Assembly (NCBI GenBank): GCA_963750995.1
Contig: CAVVST010000004.1
Coordinates: 806,001 to 870,000, forward strand
Direction of reading: 5' to 3'
DNA length: 64,000 nt
Source: CAVVST01 sp963750995
GTDB taxonomy: Bacteria > Acidobacteriota > Vicinamibacteria > Vicinamibacterales > UBA2999
Made by a program: the position numbers and the translations under genes. Positions 15,760 to 24,645 of the stretch are shown in pieces; position 1 is the stretch's first letter, and each line of letters opens with the position of its first letter. Under the pieces are notes generated by a model that worked only from the letters and a program-made list of their open reading frames with translations, was not told the DNA's origin and made no database searches.

Positions 15760-16510
15760 CTAATGCACCCGACGATCGACGTCGTCGGCGCGGCCGCCTG
15801 AATAGACGTCGAACTTGCGCCGCATCCGGTTGATCCGCCACTTCAGATAGCGGTACTCTGATCTCCGCGATCACGTGCGTGCGCGATCCGGTCTTCAGGT
15901 ATAGATAGCCGGCAACCAGGCCACCCAGGTGGGTGGCGTGGGCGATGCCGCCGCCGGGTCCGCTCATCGCCGACAGCAGCGAGATCGCGCCGATGATCAT
16001 CACGAAGTACTTCGCCGGAATCGGGAAGACGAAGTACAGCAGGATCGGCCGATGCGGAAAATAGCGGGCGTAGGCGAGCAGGATCCCGTACACCGCGCCC
16101 GAGGCGCCGATGGTCAGCGAGTAGTACAGCTGATTCGAGAACGCGAACGGCAGGAACGAGCACAGCATCGTCGTCAATGCCGCGCCGACGCCGGCGACGA
16201 AATAGAACTTCACGAAGAACCGGCTGCCCCACATCCGTTCCAGCTCCACGCCGAACATCCACAGCGCGAGCATGTTGAAAAGGATGTGGAAGATCCCGCC
16301 ATGCAGAAACATGTAGGTGACGGGCTGCCAGAAGGCAAAATTTTCGACGACGTCCGCCGGCCGCAGGCCCAGCCGCAGCGTGACGGCCGGCACGACCAGC
16401 GAGAGCAGGAACGCGCCGACGTTGGCGGCAACCAGCACCTTGATGGCCGGCGTCAGAGGACCCGGTCCAAACGAAGAGGCGAACGATGAGGAGGGGTACC
16501 GCGAGCGCAT
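15760..16510 (-). CDS. Rhomboid family intramembrane serine protease, frameshifted near its end
   Basis: Residues 1-218 are a standard six-helix rhomboid: FLHGGIFHILFNMLALWMFG (loop 1/helix 2), catalytic Ser137 in IGASGAVYG and catalytic His194 in HATHLGGLVAGYLYL. After IAEIR the frame shifts; dropping one base at about 15856 continues with YRYLKWRINRMRRKFDVYSG and a stop at 15760-15762, giving about 249 residues and the charged tail usual for this subfamily. The uncorrected frame instead runs antisense through the cupin gene as Arg/Ser-rich sequence, which is not believable. Role: cleavage of membrane proteins within the bilayer; substrate unknown. Confidence 0.85.
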
Positions 16511-16535
16511 TAACCCAGTCTGTTACAACTACAGC

Positions 16536-17786
16536 CTACTGAGCAACATCCGTGCCTGTGGATTCTGCTAGCCCCGCATCGGATGCCCGGGCCTGGGTGT
16601 GCCCGAATTTGCCAGAAGGTAACGAGGCCGCGAGAGCCGCGGCCGCCAGCGGCATGACCGACATCGCGACGAGCGTGCGTTCAATCCCAATGCGGTCGGC
16701 CAACATTCCGACAAACGGCACGCTGAGTCCGCCAGTGCCCCACGCGAAGCCCATCATCAGCGACGAAACCGTTGCCGCGCTGATGGGGGCGATCATCTGG
16801 CCAAAGGAAACATTTACCGGGAGTGTCGATTGCAGCAGGAAACCGCCGAGCGAGACCACGGCGACGAATCGCCACCCGGTCTGCATCGGCGCATACGCCA
16901 GGAAGGGGACGGCCAGAACGAGCGACCACATGATGACGTTGCGCGGTCCCCAGCGATCCGCCAGCGCGCCGCCGAAGAAGCCGCCGACGCTCGACGAGAA
17001 CAGATAGATGGCGATCGCGGTGCCGGCTTCCGCCACCGTCATGCCGCGCCCGGTGAGCATCACCGGCATGAACGTCGCGAAGCTCAACGCCGTGAGCGTG
17101 CGCAGGACCACGATCAGATAGAGCAGGGTGAGCGGCGTGCGATACGGCCGCAGCGCCCTGAAACCTTTCACCGCGCCGCGCTCCGTGAGGTGTTCGATCG
17201 GAGGCACTCGCGGCAGCATCACCGCGAGCGCGGCAAGCGCCGGGACAATCAGCAGCGGCGTCCACTGCAGCCCCCATCGCTCGGCGAACGGCGCAAACAC
17301 CAGCGGGCCGAGCGAAAAGCCAAGTGAGCCGCCGGTGATGTGGAACGACATGGCGAAGCCCTGGCGCCCGGCGCTGAGGCGATGGACGAGCGCGGCGGCG
17401 GGCGGATGAAAGGCAGCGGCGCCGAGACCGCCGAGCACCAGGACCACACCCAGCATCACCGGCGTCGACGGCAGCCCGATCAGCGCCAGAATCGAAACCG
17501 CCACAAGCGGACCCGCGACGACGAGCACGCGCGGCCGCCAGTGGTCCGCGATGTGTCCGAACGCGAGCTGCGCGACGGAGTTCGCGATCTGGAAGCACAT
17601 CTGCAGCGTGCCGGCCATGAACAGGGACATGTGCAGCTGCGGGATGAGGAGCGGCAGCAGCGGCGCGTAGATATTGCTGAAGCCGTCGACGATGAAATGC
17701 GTGCCGGCCATGAGCAGAACGGTGGGATGAAGACCGAGCGGCCGCGCCGCCTTCGCTGATGCGTCGGCGCCCAGAGACGTCATCAT
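16536..17786 (-). CDS. MFS transporter, fosmidomycin-resistance (Fsr) type
   Basis: A 416-residue, roughly 12-helix major facilitator. The N-terminal helix (LLMAGTHFIVDGFSNIYAPL) with its conserved HF.VD motif, FGHIADHWRPRVLVVAGPL (loop 2-3 motif A) and AAAFHPPAAALVHRLSAGRQ are typical of the Fsr/YfiS efflux group. Likely a proton-coupled exporter in the inner membrane. Start choice: ATG-ATG at 17781-17786, with the first ATG overlapping the murJ TGA (ATGA). Upstream codons in the same frame are a shadow of murJ and were not included. It follows murJ on the same strand. Confidence 0.88.
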   Translation of the reverse strand: MMTSLGADASAKAARPLGLHPTVLLMAGTHFIVDGFSNIYAPLLPLLIPQLHMSLFMAGTLQMCFQIANSVAQLAFGHIADHWRPRVLVVAGPLVAVSILALIGLPSTPVMLGVVLVLGGLGAAAFHPPAAALVHRLSAGRQGFAMSFHITGGSLGFSLGPLVFAPFAERWGLQWTPLLIVPALAALAVMLPRVPPIEHLTERGAVKGFRALRPYRTPLTLLYLIVVLRTLTALSFATFMPVMLTGRGMTVAEAGTAIAIYLFSSSVGGFFGGALADRWGPRNVIMWSLVLAVPFLAYAPMQTGWRFVAVVSLGGFLLQSTLPVNVSFGQMIAPISAATVSSLMMGFAWGTGGLSVPFVGMLADRIGIERTLVAMSVMPLAAAALAASLPSGKFGHTQARASDAGLAESTGTDVAQ

Positions 17787-19387
17787 GGGGCCGCCGCGCG
17801 GAACCGGCGGGTCACGAGCGCGAGGCCGTCGTGGAACTCCCTGATTCGCAGGACGTAGGCAGCGGCCGCCAGCACACCAATCGCGGCCGCGATCGTCGCC
17901 GACAGCCGGACGACCTGGACCAGCAGGCCGTTGCCGGGCAGCCACGCGGCGGCGGCGGCCTCGACGCCGACAGCCGCGGCACCCATCGCCGCGGACGCGA
18001 TCACGATACGCCCGAGCGATCCCGTGACCCGTCCTCCGTCGATGCCGTTCAGGCGCCGCCGCAGAAAGAACATCAAGAGCGCCGCATTGAACAGCGCCGC
18101 GATCGACGTGCCCAGAGCCAGACCGCGATACCCCATCACCCGCACCAGCGCGATGTTCAAGAGCGCGTTCGCCAGGACCGTGGCGACGCTCACGAGTACC
18201 GGTGTCCGGTTCTGCCCCACGGCATAAAACACCGGTGACGTGATCCGGACGATCGAGTACCCGATCAGTCCGAGCGCATAGAACTGGAGCGCCGCCGCCG
18301 TCGCCAGCGTATCGGCCGGCGTGAACGCCGCGCGCTCGAAGATCACGCGGACGATCGGCGTCGCCAGCACGACCATGCCGACGGTCGCCGGGACATTGAG
18401 CATCAACATCAGCGTCAGTCCGTCGGCGATGGTGCGGCGTGCCGCCGGCTCGTCCCCTTGCGCCGCGTGGCGCGACACGGCGGGGAGTGTTGCCGTCGCG
18501 ATCGAGACCCCGAACAGGCCGATCGGCAGATACATCAGGCGGAACGCGTAGTTCAACCACGACACTGCGCCGGTGCCTTCGCCGGTGGCCAACACGGTAT
18601 TCACCAGCACGTTGACCTGTGTCGCGGCGAGGCCGATTGTGCCCGGGCCCATCAGGACGAGCACGCGCCGGAGGCCCTCATCCTTCCAGTCGAGGATCGG
18701 CCGATACCGGAACCCTTCACGCCGGAGCGCCGGCCACTGCACCGCGAGCTGGGCCACCCCACCCAGAACCGAGCCGATGGCAATGGCCGTGATGGCGGGC
18801 AGGCCAAGACCCGGCATCAGCGGCACCAGGAGAATCGCGCACACGATGTTCGCGACGTTGAACATCGCCGGTGACACCGCCGGGATGAAGAAGCGGTGCA
18901 GGGAGTTCAGCATCCCCATGACGGCGGCGGCCAGGGCCACCAGCGTGAGGAACGGCAGCATCAATCGCGTCAGGAACACCGTCAGTTCGAGCTTGCCGGG
19001 CACCTCCCGGTAGGCGGAAGCAAAGAGCGCGACCAGCGGCTCGGCGAACACGATCCCGATCGTGACGATGCAGGCGGTGATGACAATCAGCGCGTTGACA
19101 ACCAGGTTGCCCAGCCGCCATGCCGAGGCCTTGCCCTGGTTCGTCAGGTGCCGGGTGAACGTCGGCACGAAGGCGCTGCTCATGGCGCCTTCGGCGAACA
19201 GATCCCTGACCATGTTGGGCACGCGGTAGGCAACGTTGTACGCGTCCATGGCGTTGCCGGCGCCGAAGTAGGCGGCCAGCACCTGCTCCCGGACGACGCC
19301 CAGGATGCGGCTGGTCATCGTCGCCGCGCCGGCGGACGCGGCGGAGCGCGCGAGGGTCGGGGAAGAGGACTGAGGGCTAGGCGCCAA
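17783..19387 (-). CDS. murJ: Lipid II flippase MurJ (MviN family)
   Basis: A multi-pass protein of about 534 residues with the MurJ opening LARSAASAGAATMTSRILG and VREQVLAAYFGAGNAMDAYN, VPNMVRDLFAEGAMSSAFVP, and about 14 hydrophobic helices. Arg and Asp residues of the central cavity region are retained (R in SRILGVVRE, D in AMDAYNVAYR). Role: flips the peptidoglycan precursor lipid II across the inner membrane. The start is not resolved: TTG at 19387 keeps the conserved first helix and minimises overlap with yqeY; ATG at 19429 is also in frame, while ATG at 19318 would remove conserved residues. Confidence 0.9.
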   Translation of the reverse strand: MAPSPQSSSPTLARSAASAGAATMTSRILGVVREQVLAAYFGAGNAMDAYNVAYRVPNMVRDLFAEGAMSSAFVPTFTRHLTNQGKASAWRLGNLVVNALIVITACIVTIGIVFAEPLVALFASAYREVPGKLELTVFLTRLMLPFLTLVALAAAVMGMLNSLHRFFIPAVSPAMFNVANIVCAILLVPLMPGLGLPAITAIAIGSVLGGVAQLAVQWPALRREGFRYRPILDWKDEGLRRVLVLMGPGTIGLAATQVNVLVNTVLATGEGTGAVSWLNYAFRLMYLPIGLFGVSIATATLPAVSRHAAQGDEPAARRTIADGLTLMLMLNVPATVGMVVLATPIVRVIFERAAFTPADTLATAAALQFYALGLIGYSIVRITSPVFYAVGQNRTPVLVSVATVLANALLNIALVRVMGYRGLALGTSIAALFNAALLMFFLRRRLNGIDGGRVTGSLGRIVIASAAMGAAAVGVEAAAAAWLPGNGLLVQVVRLSATIAAAIGVLAAAAYVLRIREFHDGLALVTRRFRAAAP

Positions 19388-19826
19388 GCTTGCGGCGGAC
19401 CGCCTCGTTGACCGCTTTGCCGTCGGCATTCTTGCCGGCCAGCTTCGGCATGACCGCCTTCATGACCTTGCCCATGTCCTTCGGTGAGGTCGCGCCGGTT
19501 TCGGCGACCGCCTCGGCGACGGCCGCGTCAATCTCGGCGGAAGAAGCCGCCGGAGGAAGGTACTGCTCGAGCACGGCGATCTCGGCCGTCTCCTTGTCGA
19601 CGAGGTCGGTGCGCCCGGCTTTGGCGAACTGATCGATCGAGTCGCGGCGCTGCTTGACGAGCGAAGCGAGCACCTGCAGCACTTCGGCGTCCTCGAGGTC
19701 GCGGCCTTTCTCGACGCCCTTGTTCATGATGGCGGCCTTCATCATGCGGAGCGCCGACAGGCGCGCCGCGTCCTTGGCCTTCATCGCCGCCGTGATGTCG
19801 GCGCTGACCTTGTCGCTCAATGCCAT
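19377..19826 (-). CDS. yqeY: GatB/YqeY domain protein
   Basis: A 149-residue YqeY protein: MALSDKVSADITAAMKAKDA, RLSALRMMKAAIMNKGVEKG, LASLVKQRRDSIDQFAKAGR, EIAVLEQYLPP and the C-terminal KDMGKVMKAVMPKLAGKNADG, all characteristic of the family and of the tail domain of GatB. YqeY is thought to bind tRNA or assist amidotransferase-like functions; its cellular role is unsettled. It overlaps the start of murJ slightly and follows the GNAT-like gene by 11 bases. Confidence 0.93.
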   Translation of the reverse strand: MALSDKVSADITAAMKAKDAARLSALRMMKAAIMNKGVEKGRDLEDAEVLQVLASLVKQRRDSIDQFAKAGRTDLVDKETAEIAVLEQYLPPAASSAEIDAAVAEAVAETGATSPKDMGKVMKAVMPKLAGKNADGKAVNEAVRRKLGA

Positions 19827-19837
19827 GTCAGATTCGC

Positions 19838-20881
19838 TCAGTGATCCTGGTCGGAGTCGCCGTAGGTGATGTGCCAGCCGTCGGTTTCGTCGTAGAACCC
19901 TTTCGGTACCTGCACCGCGTTGACCTTGACGCTCACTTCGACGCTCGACTTGACGTTGAAGTAACCGTTACGCCGGAGGATGCGGCGGAAGGCGCCGTGC
20001 ATCGCGTAGCACCGCACCTTGTCGGCGTCCTCGACGCGAGCGGCACGATCGACCCACCGGAGCAGCGTCTTGAGCCCGGCGACATCCTCCGGATCGACGA
20101 GAAAGTCCACCAGCATCGTGACCCGGCCGAGCGGTTCATGGCGATGACGATACACCGCGTAGCCATGGAGCTCGCCCTGGCGCTTCAACGCGACGACCGA
20201 ATAACGAACGTGCGGCGGTTCGACGTAGCGCCAGTTCAGATACGGCGCGTCGCGTCGCACCGCAAGGTCGAACTTCGGGGCCAGCTTCTCCCAGAGTGCG
20301 CTGAACGACGAGTCGAACCGGCGGATCGGCTCGCACTCCGCGCGAAGCGGGCGCGATCGCGAGACGACGGCGACGACTGGCAGCGTCACCGCCGAGACCA
20401 GCCGGTTGATGGAGGTTGGCCAGTGCGGCAGACGCACTGCGCGCCGCGTCAGCGGCTTCACCACGCACGGCAACACGTGGGCGGATGGCCAGCGCAGGCT
20501 GTCGAGCATCCGCCGCGACTGCCCCGCGGGGCCGAGCGTCATGACCGCGCCGCTGTTGCGGTCCCACGCTCTCGCCAGCGCTTCGTCGAGTCCCTGGCTG
20601 TCGCGTTCGGGCGCGACCAGCGCGCCCGTACCCCACGCGCCCTCGACTTCCAGCCCTTTCAGGGAAATGCGGACCGGCAGCGTCGGATACTGGCCGACGA
20701 CGGTCGGTCCTTCGCGTGCGACCCAGATCCCGGGCTCGCCGGTGCGGTTGTACGGGTTGCGGCGATGCTGCCAGTCCCAGCGGAGGCGATTGGCTTCCGC
20801 GGCGTCAGGTCCGTGCGTGCGGCGATACAGCATATCGACGCCGCGGCGGTCGTCGGGTTTGAAGCGATCGATGTCGGACAT
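19838..20881 (-). CDS. GNAT-like acetyltransferase domain protein
   Basis: A 347-residue protein resembling the GNAT-fold proteins of polysaccharide loci: ANRLRWDWQHRRNPYN near the N-terminus, GIWVAREGPTVVGQYPTLPV, a second half with RRDAPYLNWRYVEPPHVRYS and ALKRQGELHGYAVYRHRHEP (beta strands 4-5 with a possible acyl-CoA pocket), and VDFLVDPEDVAGLKTLLRWV. The LNWRY motif is shared with proteins annotated as GNAT/FemAB-like. No acceptor substrate is predictable. First gene of a minus-strand group with yqeY, murJ and the MFS gene; a palindromic repeat separates it from the STN-domain gene upstream. Confidence 0.75.
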   Translation of the reverse strand: MSDIDRFKPDDRRGVDMLYRRTHGPDAAEANRLRWDWQHRRNPYNRTGEPGIWVAREGPTVVGQYPTLPVRISLKGLEVEGAWGTGALVAPERDSQGLDEALARAWDRNSGAVMTLGPAGQSRRMLDSLRWPSAHVLPCVVKPLTRRAVRLPHWPTSINRLVSAVTLPVVAVVSRSRPLRAECEPIRRFDSSFSALWEKLAPKFDLAVRRDAPYLNWRYVEPPHVRYSVVALKRQGELHGYAVYRHRHEPLGRVTMLVDFLVDPEDVAGLKTLLRWVDRAARVEDADKVRCYAMHGAFRRILRRNGYFNVKSSVEVSVKVNAVQVPKGFYDETDGWHITYGDSDQDH

Positions 20882-20889
20882 CTCGTCTC

Positions 20890-20971
20890 AACCACGAAGG
20901 CACGATGATGACGAAGACCACGAACGACAAAAGTAGCTCGTGTCCTTCGCGATCGTCGCGTCCTCGTGGTT
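20890..20971. repeat. Palindromic intergenic repeat, CCACGAAG family, copy 2
   Basis: An 82-base imperfect palindrome with aaccacgaagg at 20890-20900 opposite cctcgtggtt at 20962-20971. The two arms contain short cacgaa / tccttcg blocks, as in the copy at 12079-12160. It fills the gap between the GNAT-like gene and the end of the STN-domain gene. Confidence 0.72.
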
Positions 20972-20977
20972 AAGGGA

Positions 20978-21721
20978 TTATTGTACGCGGTTTGGCGTGG
21001 GTCTCGGCTGCGGTTGCGGCGTCCGCACGTTCGGCACCGGCGTCACGACGCCCGGAGTCGCGGACGACCCGAAGGGCACGCCGAACGGATTCGTCGGCGT
21101 CGGTCCGACGCCTGCCGGCGCGTTCGGATCCGCCCTCTCCGCTTCGTCCACGATCGGATCGGCATTGGCGTCATCGCCGACGGGCGGGCGCATCACGAAC
21201 GGCGGTTGCACCACTCGCGGATCGCGCCCCTGGATGAGCGCGGTGGGATCCTCGAGCGGATCGGCGTTGTCACTGCCGGGTTCGAAGGCCGGATCCGGCG
21301 GACGGATCACGCCGGGACGCACCTGCGGCCCGCGCGCGGCGGCGGCCGCGGGAGCGGGCGCTCGTGGCGCGACGCTGGTCGGCAGAATCATGATCCGGTC
21401 GAACGCCGAGACACCCTGGGACCCGACCGGGCGCGGCGCGACGATATAGCCCGCTACGCTGCGAAGCACGATGTCGAGCGCCTGCCGTTCAGGAACGCCT
21501 GTGAGCTCCAGCGTCACCGGCGGGCCGGTCACGCGATCGCCATTCACGATCGTGGCCCCGCCAAGGCGCGCCCATTCCTGCAGAATCGCGCGCACTGGCG
21601 CGTTCTGCGCGCTCAGGGTGACCTGGCCGTTGTCGAACTGCAGCGTGACGCCCTGCTGGGCTCCCGCAGTTCCCGCAACGATTGTGAGGATGGCCGCCGC
21701 GGTCAAGACCCGTAAATACAT
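20978..21721 (-). CDS. Exported protein with secretin/TonB short N-terminal (STN) domain
   Basis: A 247-residue protein: signal peptide MYLRVLTAAAILTIVAGTAGA, then an STN-like domain at about 25-100 (QVTLSAQNAPVRAILQEWAR, GGATIVNGDRVTGPPVTLEL, VPERQALDIVLRSVAGYIV), followed by a long Pro/Asp-rich low-complexity tail (RPGVIRPPDPAFEPGSDNAD) with no fold. STN domains occur at the N-terminus of secretins and TonB receptors; here it stands alone, so it may be a periplasmic partner or regulator. Nothing in the tail suggests a barrel. A TATAAT hexamer ends 10 bases before the ATG. Confidence 0.78.
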   Translation of the reverse strand: MYLRVLTAAAILTIVAGTAGAQQGVTLQFDNGQVTLSAQNAPVRAILQEWARLGGATIVNGDRVTGPPVTLELTGVPERQALDIVLRSVAGYIVAPRPVGSQGVSAFDRIMILPTSVAPRAPAPAAAAARGPQVRPGVIRPPDPAFEPGSDNADPLEDPTALIQGRDPRVVQPPFVMRPPVGDDANADPIVDEAERADPNAPAGVGPTPTNPFGVPFGSSATPGVVTPVPNVRTPQPQPRPTPNRVQ

Positions 21722-21731
21722 GGAAGCGCTA

Positions 21732-21737
21732 ATTATA
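21732..21737 (-). promoter_or_regulatory. Candidate -10 hexamer (TATAAT) for the STN-domain gene
   Basis: A perfect TATAAT on the minus strand. Initiation about 7 bases downstream would leave a leader of only a few bases before the ATG at 21721, suggesting a leaderless transcript. No good -35 is visible. Confidence 0.35.
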
Positions 21738-21756
21738 CGACGGTCATGGCCCGCTT

Positions 21757-22740
21757 TTAGCCGGCCCGTTGCACGGGTTGCTGCCCGCGCGCATACGCAA
21801 TCACGCGCGAAATGATGTCATCGAGGTCGACTTTCGGCTGGTAACCGATGAGCTCGCGCAGCTTGGAAATGTCCGGCACGCGCCGCGGCATGTCTTCGAA
21901 TCCCGCTTCGTACGCCTCGTCGTACGGGACCAGGTGGATCGGCGAGCGGCTGCCGGTAAGGGCCTTGACCCGCTCGGCCAGGTCGCGAATCGAGATTTCA
22001 CCTCGGTTGCCGATGTTGAACACGTGTCCGATCGCCCGGCGCTCGAGCGACAGCGCGACCAGCGCATCGACCACGTCGCCGACGTAGGTAAAGCTGCGCG
22101 ACTGCGTGCCGTCGCCGAACACGGTGATTGGCTCGTCGGCCAGCGCCTGGCGCACGAACGTCGGCAGCACCATCCCGTACTGGCCGGTCTGCCGCGGTCC
22201 CACGGTGTTGAACAGCCGGACGACGACGACCGGCAGCTTCTTTTCCTTCCAGTACGCGAGCGCGAGGAATTCGTCGATCAGCTTGCTGCACGCGTATGCC
22301 CAGCGGTGTTTCTCGGACGGCCCGAGCACGAGGTCGGCGGACTCGCGAAACGGCACGTCCACGCTCTTGCCGTACACCTCCGATGTGGACGCGATGACGA
22401 CGAGCTTCTTCTTCTTGGCAGCGTGCTTGAGCACCACTTCAGTGCCGTGCACGTTGGTCTCGATCGTGTGCACCGGCTGCTCGACGATCAGCTTGACGCC
22501 GACCGCCGCGGCCAGGTGGAACACCACGTCGCAGCGGTCGATCATTTCGGCCAGGAGCGGCTCGTTCGTCACCGAATCGACGACGTACGAAAACCGCGGC
22601 GAGCCCTTGAGGTGCGAGATGTTGTCGATCGACCCGGTTGACAGGTTGTCGAGAATCAGAACCTCGTGCCCGAGCTCGAGCAACCGTTCGGCGAGGTGCG
22701 ACCCGATGAAGCCGGCGCCGCCGGTCAGGAACGCCTTCAC
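21757..22740 (-). CDS. NAD-dependent sugar-nucleotide epimerase/dehydratase (extended SDR)
   Basis: A 327-residue extended SDR: GGAGFIGSHLAERLLELGHE (NAD-binding GxxGxxG at 7-13), DNLSTGSIDNI, STSEVYGKS (catalytic Ser/Thr region) and the active-site YxxxK in WAYACSKLIDEF. The closest families are UDP-glucose 4-epimerase-like and UDP-glucuronate decarboxylase-like enzymes (FNTVGPRQTGQYGMVLPTFV). It acts on a nucleotide sugar in the cytoplasm; the exact reaction is not determined. Its ATG touches the stop of the second SDR gene, so the two are cotranscribed. Confidence 0.88.
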   Translation of the reverse strand: MKAFLTGGAGFIGSHLAERLLELGHEVLILDNLSTGSIDNISHLKGSPRFSYVVDSVTNEPLLAEMIDRCDVVFHLAAAVGVKLIVEQPVHTIETNVHGTEVVLKHAAKKKKLVVIASTSEVYGKSVDVPFRESADLVLGPSEKHRWAYACSKLIDEFLALAYWKEKKLPVVVVRLFNTVGPRQTGQYGMVLPTFVRQALADEPITVFGDGTQSRSFTYVGDVVDALVALSLERRAIGHVFNIGNRGEISIRDLAERVKALTGSRSPIHLVPYDEAYEAGFEDMPRRVPDISKLRELIGYQPKVDLDDIISRVIAYARGQQPVQRAG

Positions 22741-23789
22741 TAAAGTGCCGCGACCTCGGCCGCCGTCGTGGGCACGTAGTGATGCATGTGGGCGCGGTAG
22801 AACTCGATCGTGCGCGCGAGCCCGTCACGGAGCCGCGTCGTCGGCTGCCACTCGACCGTGCGCCTGATGAGCGACGAGTCCGCGTAGAAGTCGCCGATGT
22901 CGATCGCCTTCTTTTCCGGCGGCCACTCGACGCAGCGCGAACGTCCCGAGCCGGCGACCGAGACGAGCAGCTCGACGAGATCGCGGTGGGAGACCGGCTC
23001 GAGGCCGCCGACATTCAGCACCCTGCCGTTCGAGGCGTCCACCGCGCCAGCCCGCAGGAACGCATCCGCGGCGTCGTCGACGAAGACGAAGTCGCGCAAC
23101 TGGCTGCCGTCGCCGTAGATCTGGATCTCGCGGTTCTCGAGCGCTAGGCGGATGAACCAGGCGATGAAGCCCTGGCGGTTGTGTTTGATCAGCTGGCGGG
23201 GGCCATAGACGTTGGTGAGCCGCAGCGAACAGGCGCGCACACCGAAGACGTCGTTGTAGACGAGGTGGTAATACTCGCCGGCCGCCTTGTTGATCCCGTT
23301 GATATCGGTCGGCTTCACGAGGTGCTGCTCGGTCACCGGCAGGCTTTCCGGGCGGCCGTACACCTGGCGGGTGCCGGCGAACACCACCTTCACGCCGGGG
23401 TTGTTACGGCGGCACGCCTCGAGAATCGACAGCTGGCTGCGACAGTTGATCTCGAGGTCGGTGTAGGGATCCTGCATGCTGTCGATGTGGCTGACCTGGC
23501 CGGCGAGATTGAAGATCACTTCCTGGTCTCGCACCAGATAGTTCATCGTCGTCGACTGCCGCACGTCGGCGATGTTGACGCGGACGCGGTCTTCGATACC
23601 GTCGATGTTGAAGAGGTTGCCGCCGTATTCGGGGATCAGCGAATCGACGATCAGCACGCGCGCACCGAGGCCGACGAGCTGATACGCCAGGGTGCTGCCG
23701 ATGAATCCGAGGCCGCCGGTGATCATCACGCGGCGATCGCGGTAGAAGCCGCGGTAATCGGCGCCGGCCGACGGGACCGTTGCGGTCAT
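22740..23789 (-). CDS. Extended SDR epimerase/dehydratase with Asn in place of the catalytic Tyr
   Basis: A 349-residue SDR: MITGGLGFIGSTLAYQLVGL (NAD-binding), NLAGQVSHIDSMQDP, FAGTRQVYGRPESLP, and LTNVYGPRQLIKHNRQGFIA. At the active site the usual YxxxK reads NGINK (within KPTDINGINKAAGEYYHLVY), so the general-base Tyr position is Asn. The same NGINK arrangement is, to my knowledge, shared by a subfamily near GDP-mannose-dehydratase-like proteins, so it need not be inactive. It lies between a family-2 glycosyltransferase and another SDR and probably serves surface-glycan precursor synthesis. Confidence 0.83.
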   Translation of the reverse strand: MTATVPSAGADYRGFYRDRRVMITGGLGFIGSTLAYQLVGLGARVLIVDSLIPEYGGNLFNIDGIEDRVRVNIADVRQSTTMNYLVRDQEVIFNLAGQVSHIDSMQDPYTDLEINCRSQLSILEACRRNNPGVKVVFAGTRQVYGRPESLPVTEQHLVKPTDINGINKAAGEYYHLVYNDVFGVRACSLRLTNVYGPRQLIKHNRQGFIAWFIRLALENREIQIYGDGSQLRDFVFVDDAADAFLRAGAVDASNGRVLNVGGLEPVSHRDLVELLVSVAGSGRSRCVEWPPEKKAIDIGDFYADSSLIRRTVEWQPTTRLRDGLARTIEFYRAHMHHYVPTTAAEVAAL

Positions 23790-24604
23790 CGCTTCAGTGA
23801 TTCCGGCGGGGCGACGCCGCTGATGGTCGGATTACGGAACAACACCGGCGTCGTGTGACGGCCGCGCCCGAGAACGACCAGCGTCACCCACAGCTTCAGC
23901 ACGTCAATCCCGGTCCAGAAGATCCGCCGGAAGTTGAAGAACTGCGATCGCCCGTGGGTGCGGTGGTAGTGGTGCACCGGAACTTCGACGACGCAGAAGC
24001 CAGCATCCTGGATCTTGCGCATCATCTCGAGGCAAATCACGCCGGTGTCGCGCTCGAGCTTCACGCGGTTGAAGACCTCGCGCCGCATCAGCCGGAAGTC
24101 GCAGTCCACGTCGCGTACGCGCAGGCGGAACAGCAGCTTGACCGTGTGGTGATAGACGCGCCCGATGACGATCCGGTGCCACGGATCGGATCGACTGATC
24201 TTATAGCCGGTCACGACGTCGGTGTCGGGCTTCAGCTCGTTCCAGAGCACTTCGAGCTCACCCGGGTCGTACTGCGCGTCGCCGTCGGTGTAGGCGACGA
24301 GCTCCTTCGTCGCGGCGGCGAAGCCGGTGCGCAGGGCGCCGCCGTAGCCGCGGTTCTGCGGGTGATGTACCGCGCGCACCTGCGGATATGTCCGCGCCAG
24401 TTCGTCGGCGATGTCGCGGGTGGCGTCGGTGCTGCCGTCGTTGACGATGATGACTTCAAAGTCGGGCGTGAGGCGCGACGCCACCTGGACGGCGCGGATC
24501 ACCAGGCTCGCGATCGTCCCACCGTCGTTGAAGGCGGGAAAGAACATGCTGACGCCAGACGGACGGTCGTTGCCCGGAACCTTCATGAAGGGGTCACAGA
24601 TCAT
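23786..24604 (-). CDS. Family 2 glycosyltransferase (dolichol-phosphate mannosyltransferase-like)
   Basis: A GT-A fold enzyme of about 272 residues: GVSMFFPAFNDGGTIASLVI, VIIVNDGSTDATRDIADELA, HPQNRGYGGALRTGFAAATK, YTDGDAQYDPGELEVLW (DxD-type metal site) and VDCDFRLMRREVFNRV. This is the DPM1/Dpm-like group that transfers a sugar to a polyprenyl phosphate at the inner membrane. Start: ATG at 24604 has AAGG just upstream; ATG at 24586 (MKVPGNDRPSG) is the alternative. Upstream codons in this frame overlap the divergent DUF2079 gene and were left out. The TGA overlaps the following SDR start. Confidence 0.87.
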   Translation of the reverse strand: MICDPFMKVPGNDRPSGVSMFFPAFNDGGTIASLVIRAVQVASRLTPDFEVIIVNDGSTDATRDIADELARTYPQVRAVHHPQNRGYGGALRTGFAAATKELVAYTDGDAQYDPGELEVLWNELKPDTDVVTGYKISRSDPWHRIVIGRVYHHTVKLLFRLRVRDVDCDFRLMRREVFNRVKLERDTGVICLEMMRKIQDAGFCVVEVPVHHYHRTHGRSQFFNFRRIFWTGIDVLKLWVTLVVLGRGRHTTPVLFRNPTISGVAPPESLKR

Positions 24605-24645
24605 AGCCTTGAAAGGGCTTCCGGACAAGGAAGCACCGGCGTAGG

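Noticed and set aside
17787..18560. N-terminal extension of the MFS transporter
   Set aside because: It is a shadow frame of murJ; the ATG at 17786 with the ATGA overlap is the natural start.
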